Below, one piece after another: positions 23,557-32,402 of a stretch of 64,000 bases of DNA. The notes under the pieces are model-generated. The model saw nothing but the letters and a program-made list of their open reading frames with translations, was not told where the DNA came from and searched no databases. Numbering within the stretch: the stretch's first letter is position 1; each line of letters begins with the position of its first letter. Position numbers and translations under genes: made by a program. Origin of the DNA: Salarias fasciatus (lineage: Eukaryota; Chordata; Actinopteri; Blenniiformes; Blenniidae); NCBI RefSeq assembly GCF_902148845.1, contig NC_043754.1, forward strand, positions 21,135,431-21,199,430, written 5' to 3'.

Positions 23557-25525
23557 AATGGTTGTTAAGCAATAAGTAAGAAATTTACCATAAAAACAAT
23601 AAAAATCATTCCCACTGTTCACCTGTCATTGAGGAAACATTTCCTTTAAAGGGGACATATTGTGTTGTTTTTCAGTCACGTTATATAGGTGTCAGAAGCC
23701 CAGAAACATAGTATTTAAGTTTTTTTTCGCCACAAATTCATCCTTTGTTCGGAGTTTCAGCGGTCTAAAAAGTTACTGTGACGAGCCCTCCTCAGAACAG
23801 GCTGTTTCTGAGCTGGCTTTCCTGTAAGCACTTGAACGCATCTGGCCACGCCCACTCTCACACACAAGGTGGGGGTGTTGTGCCGAGTTCCGCATGCCTG
23901 CCTAGATCTGCATCCCCTGGTCACGGGAGCACGTCCGCTCCGCTAAAACGGAAACTATGAGACGCCAAACTGTTTTCTACGGCAAAGTACTTTTTGATTA
24001 TGAAAAGATGTTATATGAAAGCTTGGATTTCTTTGCAGTACAGTCTGTTAGATATGTTGAAGCATTTGATTGAAGTTCAGATTCGAAATTGAAAATGTAA
24101 TGACGAAAAATATGTCCGAAGCGAATTTATTTACAGTAAAGACAGGATAGTTTATTCCACGTTTATATAATTCACGTGGTTTGATTAAAAAACCCGCATC
24201 TGTAACATGTTTTGCATCTGATCTAAAAATGTCCATAACATTTATTAAGAGGGGGATGCATTGTTCGGCAGGACACACTTCGTCTCTGCTGAGATTTGCA
24301 TGTCCTGTTTTATCTTTTCTTTTTTTTTTTTTTTAAGGGGGGCAAATAAGTTTCACGTTTACCAAACCATGTGAATTATGCAAACGTGGAACTTATTTGG
24401 CCCCAGAAAACCAGGGGATGCAAATCTCGGCACAGACAAAATGTGTCCTGCAATGCAATAATGCATCCCCCCCCTTAACTGCAGGGGATGCAGATGGCAG
24501 GCATATAGAACTCGGCACAACAGGGGCACAGTCAGGGGGAGGAGTTACATTCGCTTATTTCAGGATAAACGGACCCAACTCAAACTGGACCGTTTCAGCA
24601 GGCATTTTCACAAAATGTGGTGTAGCAAGACAGGGAGGAAACAGACAGTTTACAAATTTGAACGTCATAATGAGGCCACGGCAACACATGCTACTATAAG
24701 AAACTCTTCACAAAGTGAAAAAAGCATAAAATGTCCCCTTTAAACAATCTGTCGTCTCCGTCACCACTGTCTTGGTCAAGGTTTTTTCTTTCAGAATGAG
24801 TTGTTCTGGGCTAGAGCAATTTTGGTGGGTGGGGCTAGATGTCACACTTCCGGGTTCCAGAGCCAATCAGATGTGAGTTCCTGAGGTTTCAAAAAAAAAA
24901 AAAAAATCACAACATTCGGGACTTTATGACCACGCTGTAGGCCATGCACCAAGGACCACTGACTGTGCAAATGGACACAATGCTGTGAGACGCCAGTGCT
25001 GTGAGATGGTCGTGCACGTGCTTAACATGCACCGGCTATGCATGTTACACTGCTGCTCTGCTAGGGCGAGGTCGCCCAGGTTGCCAGTTTGGGAGATTTT
25101 AAGCTATAGTCTCTATAGACGGTTCGGTCATGTTGCTGGAACAGCGTGCGGGTGTCACGTGCACGAGGCAGGTGTGGTATGAGCACTGGCTGCGTCTGGG
25201 GCCACGCATGGTGGTTCTCCCTCGGTGCACGGCCGACAGCGCGGTCATGAAATACGGAATGCTGTGCGGGTTATTTGGCAACCTCAAGAACTCACATATG
25301 ATTGACTCTGGAACCCGGAATTAGTATCATCTAGCCCCGCCCACCGAAGATGTTCTGCAGTGACTTTCATTTTGAAAGAAAAAAACTTGACCAAGAATGA
25401 TGGAGTAAAGGAAAAGGAGTAAAGACTGGGTAAAGGAAATGTTTCCTCAATCACAGTTGAAAAAATCAAAATGATTTAAATTATCTTTGTAGTAAATTTC
25501 TTACTTGTTACAGCCTCTATTTAAC
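23557..25525. mobile_element. Foldback DNA element with long inverted arms, interrupted by a second element
   Basis: Two arms are reverse complements over several hundred bases. Aligned blocks include 23573-23587 with 25492-25507 (aagtaagaaatttac), 23630-23646 with about 25436-25452 (gaggaaacatttccttt), 24770-24885 with about 25290-25400 (cttggtcaag, gcggggctagatg, ttccgggttccag) and 24910-24960 with about 25215-25265 (ctttatgaccacgctgt, gccatgcacc). The centre is near 25.08 kb (ggttgccagtttgggag). No transposase frame is present, so this is a non-autonomous foldback/MITE-type element. Its left arm is split by the TTAA element at 23651-24739. Ends are approximate. Confidence 0.8.
23651..24739. 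mobile_element. TTAA-target non-autonomous DNA element (Kolobok-like) nested in the foldback arm
   Basis: Termini are inverted (AGGGGACAT at 23651 and ATGTCCCCT ending at 24739). Both are flanked by TTAA (23647-23650, 24740-24743), the target duplication used by Kolobok and piggyBac elements; AGGG-type ends favour Kolobok. It interrupts the left arm of the surrounding foldback element, whose two halves rejoin across it. Inside is a further palindrome: 24246-24300 pairs with 24419-24476 (gatgcattattg, caggacac, gagatttgcat) and about 23875-23912 pairs with 24481-24525 (gttgtgccgagttc, atgcctgcc, ctgcatcccctg). No transposase ORF was found. Confidence 0.75.
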
Positions 25526-25867
25526 AAAATCCTTTTTTTTTTCCAAACAGGAATTCATAACCTTACTCAGGCAAGAAATCAAACATGTATTTTGTAATCT
25601 TTTCTACATTTAATTCAGATCAGAATTAAATAAAAACAGGACCATCACACTTGGTTCGTTCATCCTCTCAGAGCGGTTTCAGTTTGGAATCATAAAACCT
25701 CCGAAAGCATCAAACGACAGATAAATAAATAAACAAGCATGAGGGGCTCGAACCGGGAGCCCTGACAGCCCCTCGGCCTCCTGAAGAGGAATTTATCTGC
25801 TTCTTTATGGATTTATGAGAGATTTATTGTTTTACACTGATGAGTATTTAGTTTAGTCTGCTGCTGT

Positions 25868-25868
<1 letters not shown>

Positions 25869-25941
<73 letters not shown>
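25869..25941. repeat. (CA)n microsatellite
   Basis: About 36 CA units. Confidence 0.95.
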
Positions 25942-25945
<4 letters not shown>

Positions 25946-26599
25946 TTCTTACGTATTGGTGTCGAAAAAGTGTTTCATGAATATTTTACTTTTATCTTAA
26001 TCATTCAGTAAACTATCACATCAGCAGAGTTTTTAATAAATTTATTGATTTATTTTCAAGTTATGGCACTCTTTAGGAGGGTTTGGATTTTCAAATTGGT
26101 ACAAGATAAATTGTATTTTAAATGTGTAATTTTATGACTCACACTGTAAAAAATGCTTTCATTGACATTTATAGCTTCATAAAATCACATTTACGGCAAA
26201 TTTATGTGAACTCTTCTTGAAAATGTTCTTTTTCAGTCATGAGTTATGAAACTGGACGTTAAACTCCAGCACAGCAAAAGAACAATCTTTTTTTGTGTTA
26301 TTGGTGTTTATTTAATTTATTTGAAGAATATAAAGTCATTAAAACAGTTTAGTCAATTCCACATTTATTTGTAGTCTGTGTCTTTTTTCCAATAATTTAT
26401 CATATATTCAGGGATCTGGTTTGACTATCTGGAAATGAGATTAAAATAAGGAAATTATTGTGAGTTTTATGCTTTTGAAAACTTTAAAAAAAGGAGTAAT
26501 ATTGTAAAGAAACGCAAACCAATTGGGGAAAAAAGGAAATTAAAATCATGATTTCCTCATTTCCTCATCATATCTATCTAACAGTTCCATTTGAAGAAA

Positions 26600-26601
<2 letters not shown>

Positions 26602-26692
<91 letters not shown>
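26602..26692. repeat. (GT)n microsatellite
   Basis: About 45 uninterrupted GT units. Confidence 0.95.
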
Positions 26693-26694
<2 letters not shown>

Positions 26695-27418
26695 ACCTGT
26701 CTCCAGGTGAACATTAACCAGGTAACGGTCATAAAGTCCTCTTTCTGGAAAGTGTGATGTTGCGTTCAGATTGCAGCTCTTTGTCACTTCGTCCAGTTTC
26801 AGTTTGAATGAAGAACCTGAAACATGTCAGCTTGATGCCAGAGTGGAGCACCACCTGGCCCCGGAGGCCACAGGAAAGGTGGTGCATGATGCACGTCTGT
26901 AGACTATCACTTCTTTCACCTCAGTGTCATTCACCCATCAGTCTTTTCTTTATCAAGCAGTCAAAACATTCAATTTATCTGTAACACTCGAAAATGCATT
27001 AATCAAAAGGGGGAAAAATGCACAATTTAACCATCTCATCCCTTTAACTGCAGTGTGGTGAACTACCACAGTGCAGCTGATGGGAGTCAAGGGTCAAGCT
27101 GTGGGATTCGAACCTGTGAACTTCTGATCCCGAGTTTCAAACTACACAATTGTTACACAAAACTATGCAAAAACAACGTTCAGCAAAACAAACAACAAAA
27201 CTACACAACAGTGAAACAAAGCTCCACAGCTTCATCTGTCGTGTACAGTGTTAATTTCAATGCAGTTGCAGCTCTTTTTTTGTACCAATAGATGGCAGTG
27301 TTTCTGCTGCAGTTCTTCATGTCACCGCTGGGTACAGTGTGGCGCCCTGCTGTTGCCGTGTCTCTGTCCAGCAGCAGTAGAAGAAGACGATCTGAAGCTT
27401 CCGGTGCGGGAGTGTAAA

Positions 27419-29947
27419 ATGTCCGCTCCTAAAAGTCTCCCTAAAGATGCTCAGGTGACGTTAAAACCAGAAACTCTGCAGTCTTCGGGATTAAATATGC
27501 ACATTTAATCATCCCGATCCGAGATTTAGTCAAAAAACGGAGCTTTTCTCCGCATCAGCGGTCAGATCTGTGCCGCACGTTAGCACCGAGGCTAACTTTA
27601 GCCTGTTTATTTAGCCTGTCGTGCCCATCGAAAGCCTCTTTGTGGTGAACTGAGGCGATTTGTGAGAGGCTCACGCTGATTCATAATATATATTTGACAT
27701 TAAATTACACTGACTGTGCTTAGAAGCGGTAACAACTGAAAATGTGGTCTCGCGCCTCCGTGTTTACTTCTAACCACCAGCAGAAGGTGTTATAGTGAGT
27801 CTGGTCTCTCCTGCTCTATGATGGTCTTTCCTGATCTTTTCTGGTCTCTGGTGGTCTCTCTTAGTCTCTGAGGATCTGTCCTGGTCTCTCCCGTCTATTA
27901 TGGTCTTTGATGGTCCCTCTCGGTCTCGGAAGGCCACTCTCGAAATCTTGCTGTCTGTCCTGGTCTCTGGTGGTCTGTGATGGCCCCTCTGCATCTCTTG
28001 ATTGCCTTTCTAAGTCTCTAATGGTCTTCCCTGGTTTCTGCGCTGCAGGTGATGATCCAGATCTTGAAGGACATGGGCATCACGGAGTACGAGCCCCGGG
28101 TCATCAACCAGATGCTGGAATTCACGTACAGTGAGTGTCACACGGTTCGATTCCCTGTCGAATGGAGGGTTTCTCCACGCTCAGCGTGTCGTCGTCCGTC
28201 TGTGCAGGATACGTCACCACCATCATTGAGGACGCCAAGATCTACGCCACGCACGCCAAGAAGTCCACCGTGGATGCCGACGACATCAAGCTGGCCATCC
28301 AGTGTCGCATGGACCAGTCCTTCACCTCGCCGCCGCCCCGAGACGTGAGTGTACCGCTGCTCCACCCACTCACACGAGAAGCTCTGCTTCCCGTTTGATC
28401 GTAAACCTTCAAACGTTCGCTGAGATCTGAGATCGAACCGGGGTTCTGTGTTATGTGCAGTTCCTGCTGGAGGTGGCCCGACAGAAGAATCAGACGCCGC
28501 TGCCGCTCATCAAACCGTACAGCGGGCCCCGCCTCCCCCCAGACCGCTACTGCCTGACCGCCCCCAACTACAGACTCAAGTCTGTGCACAAAAAGGTGGG
28601 GATCAAACCGCTGCTCCTATCTTTACCTTCTGACCACCACACCTCCTCCTGACCACTGCGCCCCCTCCTTTCTCCTGCAGGTGTCGTCCTCTCGGATCAC
28701 GGTGCCTCGGCTCAGCGTGGGCGCCGTCTCCAGCCGCCCGGCCACGCCCACTCTGGGTGAGTGTGTGTCAGAGTCGATCACTGCTGCATTGTTCTGAGAA
28801 AGTGGAAGTTTAAAAAAAATGTTTGATTCCGCAGGGACACCGACCGTGACGTCGGTCACTAAAGTCGGAACTCCGGGTGCTCTGAGCGGCCAGAGGTTCA
28901 CCGTTCAAATCCCCCCGCCGTCGTCACAGACCCCCAACTCCTCCAACGCCAAGAGCTGTGAGCGACACACTGCACACTTACTACACAGATACACAGCAAT
29001 GCACAGCTACTAAACACTGCACAATTATACAACAGATGCACAATCAGTGAACAGCTGTAATTAAAGGTATACTACAGGATTTTCTTGAAAAGACGAAGCC
29101 AAACGTCTGTTACTCACTTTTTGAACAACGCGCATGCGCCAGACCATCCGCCCGGCTCTCCTGCTTCTCCCAGCAAACGCGAAAGCGTGCGAGCGCGATC
29201 TCCTCTTCTCCGGGCGTGCACGGCTCTGTTTACAGTTTCTGCGATCGGCCTTGCTCATACATAATGCTTGTTTTCCGAAACAGTTCCAGTTTCATTATGT
29301 CAGACTCGCCATCGGTAAGTACTAGCTCAGAAGCTTACCGGCTACATAAACACTCTGAATGCGCATGCGCAAAAAGCTTATTCGGCGCAAGCACGTGGAA
29401 CCGCCTTACGAAACCAGCTCGTCAGAATGATTGACAAACAGACCCACCAGGTATTTAGATGATCCACCCGGAAATCAAAATCCTGAATTACACCTTTAAT
29501 TTTCTTTTTTTTATTATTCATCGATTTAGAGTAAAATGAAGACATTTGAAATTTAAAAATCCTTCAGAAACGTTTTTTTTTTACTGAAAACATTGATCCA
29601 GTGAATGTGAAGTTGATCTTTAATCCAGTGAAAGACGTCATTGATGATGAGAAATGTATCAGATTAAGATTAACTTAAAATAAAAATCTGTTTCTGGATG
29701 CAGCAAATTTAAGCTCGGATGGTTTCTGCAGTTAGAAAATAAAGCCAAATGTCGCTCTGACATGTTACTGTTTTGTCTCTTAGCGACACCGTCCATGCCC
29801 GCCGTCTCCAACGTCCTCATCAACCCGTCCCTGATCGGCTCCAAAAACATCCTGATCACCACCAACATGGTGTCGCAGAGCGGCGGCAGCGGCGGCGGAG
29901 AGCTGAAGAGGAAACACGAGGACGAGGACGACTACGACGCTCTATGA
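27419..29947 (+). CDS. taf9: TFIID/SAGA subunit TAF9, 7 coding exons
   Basis: Exons are 27419-27454, 28049-28130, 28208-28344, 28461-28595, 28681-28756, 28835-28957 and 29784-29947. All are flanked by AG/GT with phases that close, giving 250 aa. [12 protein letters not shown] leads into the histone-fold domain (residues about 13-80) with [38 protein letters not shown] and [12 protein letters not shown]. The conserved TAF9 region [20 protein letters not shown] and [20 protein letters not shown] follows, and the acidic tail ends [15 protein letters not shown]9 pairs with TAF6 in an H3/H4-like fold in TFIID and SAGA and contacts activators. Last-exon residues [20 protein letters not shown] are family-typical. 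Intron 1 carries a minisatellite and intron 6 a TTAA-target element. Confidence 0.95.
27786..28045. repeat. Minisatellite in taf9 intron 1, about 20-bp unit
   Basis: Around a dozen imperfect copies of a unit like tggtctctgatggtctctcc fill most of the intron up to the exon 2 acceptor. The copies provide pyrimidine-rich DNA close to the branch and acceptor region. Confidence 0.8.
29065..29495 (+). mobile_element. TTAA-target non-autonomous element with transposase first-exon remnant, in taf9 intron 6
   Basis: Termini AGGTATACTACAGGATTTT and, inverted, AGGTGTAATTCAGGATTTT are flanked by TTAA at 29061-29064 and 29496-29499. The 431-bp body has an exon-like start ATGTCAGACTCGCCATCG (MSDSPS) at 29297-29314 followed by a perfect donor GTAAGT. 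This suggests an internally deleted copy of an autonomous TTAA element (Kolobok or piggyBac type) that kept its promoter and first exon. The interior has GC-rich ggcgcatgcgc-type words, as promoter regions of fish elements often do. Confidence 0.75.
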
Positions 29948-29988
29948 CACCACAGCGCTCGGTCCAGTTTTATCAAACTGACATTCAC

Positions 29989-29994
29989 AATAAA
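29989..29994 (+). terminator. taf9: taf9 polyadenylation signal
   Basis: AATAAA 42 bases after the stop codon. A second AATAAA lies at about 30154. Confidence 0.7.
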
Positions 29995-29999
29995 CATCA

Positions 30000-30385
30000 C
30001 TTCCAGTTTGTTTTATTTATTCATCGGTGGGTGAGTGGAGCTAAACACTCAGACAGCCAATCACAGACAGTCTCAGTGTTTCTGTCAGAATTCAATTTCT
30101 AATGTTTTCTAATGTTTCAAAGGTCAGATTTAAAAAATCTGCTTCAACTTTAAATAAACTTTAAGCTGAAAAAAGTTTCCTGTTGTCTCATTGGTTGTTT
30201 TCACGTGATGCTGAGACTCTCCTGTCAGCCAATCAGCTGCTGACTCTGGTTGCTATGGTGATTGGATACATTGGAATTAAAGAGGAGGGCTGGATTCAGA
30301 ATCATTCCAGATCCCAAAAATATTTCACAATCAGTCTTTCACATTTAAATTATATTACATTTCATTAAAACTGCAAAACCTGATT
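30000..30385. other. Spacer after taf9
   Basis: No gene. It may include a longer taf9 3' UTR up to the second polyadenylation signal. Confidence 0.5.
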
Positions 30386-30391
30386 AAAAGA

Positions 30392-30650
30392 TGGAACGAG
30401 GGTTGGATTCAATAAGCTTTGGACTTCTTCCTACTCCCTTTCGGACATGTGCAACGAGAAAACTTATCACGTATTTGGGTGTTTTCTTTGGTTTAATTCT
30501 TTTATTCTCTTTTTCTTTGTTGAATTATTATTCATTGTTTAGCTGTGTTGACGTGTTCAAAATGAAGTTCAAATCAAAAGGGGATCAAGTTCCCAGCCCT
30601 GAGGAACTCCAGAACAGAGAAAATCTGCTACTGTTTGTCTTAGTGTGACT
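30392..30650 (+). mobile_element. Probable L1-type LINE 3' end fragment
   Basis: The phrase ggattcaataagctttgg followed by cttcttcctactcc and cggacatgtg resembles the 3' end of fish L1/Tx1-type LINEs. No reverse transcriptase frame remains. A (TA)n/(TATG)n tract follows at 30655-30745. Family assignment is from memory of typical termini and is tentative. Confidence 0.4.
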
Positions 30651-30779
30651 TTTTATATACTATATATACTATGTATATATATATATATATGTATGTATAT
30701 ATATGTGTGTGTGTGTGTATAGATATGTATGTATATATATATGTATTTTTTTTTTTTGTTTTTTGTTTAAGCTAAAGTT

Positions 30780-31645
30780 AAATGCAACTACAGTTTAAAT
30801 TTTCTTGCTTGGCTCTCGGAGGAGTCAGATGCTTTTTCGATCGCTCCCTACTTTGCTTCTCCCTCCCTATTGTCTCTGCTTGCTGCTGCCGTTGTCTCGT
30901 GTGTTTTTCACTGGAGTAATCACTTGACTCGGTTTTTTCGGACAAACCAAAATATCAACCATGGAATTGATCAGCTGGGTATGTGGTCGACGCCCGGGGC
31001 AAGTGAAGGGGGGTCACATGCCCGGCACCCCTGTCCGTGGAGGACATAGGAAATGTTTGCATTTCGGATTTATGATGACAGGCCTGCAGCTGATTGGCTT
31101 GTGCTGTGGCCTGATCTTCTGGAGGATTAAGAAGACCGTCACCACAAAAGACGTCCAAGGGATGACGGTCTTTCAAAATCAACGGGCAAAAGCTGACGCT
31201 GACCGTTTGTGCGAACTCTTTCGAAGCTGGACAATTTGGGGTTATGGACGATTTGAGACGCAAGTTGGATGTCACCATCACCGAGAGGGTTAAACTCAGC
31301 TTTTGTCTGAAAAAAGTTGAGAACCAAGCAGAGGACGGTCAAACGTACCCCCAACCGCCTCCTCCTCCCTTCTGCTGACGACCAGTGAGTTTGACCTGGC
31401 ACGCTAAGGAAGCTGCGAAGGCTGATCTGCTGGACTGGTGCAACTGTCTTCCGTCTTTGCTGTTTGTGTGCGGGTTTGTTTTTTTTTTTTGGTCCCTCAT
31501 CCTAACTCTGTCTCCTCTAGGAAGCACAGTCTGTAATGATGTTTTATTCGCCCATGTCAGGGCCCATGTAAAGGGCTGCCAGGGCAGAAATGAAATTTCC
31601 CCTTGTGGGACTAATAAAAGCATGATTCATTCATTCATTCATTCG
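30780..31645 (+). mobile_element. Short non-LTR-like retroelement with a small ORF and (ATTC)n tail
   Basis: The 3' end reads gaaatttccccttgtgggac, taataaaag, then (ATTC)n at 31622-31645, which is the way many fish LINE/SINE elements end. Upstream, an ORF at 30961-31293 (110 codons) begins in a strong start context (ccATGG). It contains a hydrophobic, membrane-type stretch from about residue 37 (FGFMMTGLQLIGLCCGLIFW) followed by basic RIKK. I do not recognise the protein. No reverse transcriptase, RNA-polymerase III boxes or long terminal repeats are visible, so it would move with borrowed enzymes if it moved at all. The 5' boundary is a guess. Confidence 0.5.
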
Positions 31646-31699
31646 TTCAACAATTCATTCATAACAATTCAGGTCTACAAACTGCTGACAAAGAAATAC

Positions 31700-32400
31700 T
31701 GATCCAAATTGTATCTTTAGGAAATATACAGTATTTTAGCTCAATAGCTCCCAGGCTGTTTGCTCTATTGACTCCAAATCACTTGTGGATCACATTACTG
31801 TACCAGGTGGTTCAGACACATCTCTTTATCAGTAGCTTTTGATAGTCTTCATAATTCAAATACATTTTTTTTAATTTAAAAAAACTAAAGCAGTGGTCAC
31901 CAGCTGATTCAGAATCAGCATTAACAGAGCATTCATCAATTTGCTTTATTTTTAAGTGCTGCTCTTTAGCAGTAGCATTAATATTTTTGTAACTAACAGA
32001 AATAAGATGAGGTCTCATCCCCTTGAAAGCCACTTTTATTTTGAAATATGTTGGTGTAAGCTCACTGTACATGTGCACGGCGCGAAACAACATGGTCAGC
32101 TTGACAGCAGTAAATATTTGGAGAAGAGCTTCACTGGACGATGAGCAACACACCCAATGTTTCACTACTCATTTTCTGAAACTAGGAAGTCACCGAAACC
32201 TCAGTGGTTTCCAGCAGGGTTGATGTGAGTGGCTCCGGTGAAGGTGGATCAGAAAAAAACAAAACAAAACAAGCAGATGGAGAAACTTTTCTAGACACCA
32301 GTGGACATTAATGAGTAACGTTAAATGGGATCCTTGTGTTAAACTGACTCTTGTAGAGACAATATTAAAGGTGTGATCGGAGGATGAACCGGACTTTTTT
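31700..32400. other. Convergent spacer between taf9 and rsph4a
   Basis: No gene recognised. The stretch near 31893 (cagtggtcaccagctg) resembles a hAT-type terminal start, but no matching end was found. The rsph4a 3' UTR must lie in the right part. Confidence 0.4.
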
Positions 32401-32402
32401 TT

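Larger units (their letters stand above)
25530..27400. other. Spacer upstream of taf9
   Basis: AT-rich intergenic DNA. Contains (CA)n at 25869-25941 and (GT)n at 26602-26692. No gene recognised. Confidence 0.5.

Noticed and set aside
27095-27140. tRNA-like B-box (minus strand ggttcgaatcc) near 27.11 kb
   Set aside because: No matching acceptor stem, A-box or full cloverleaf could be drawn; at most a decayed SINE head.
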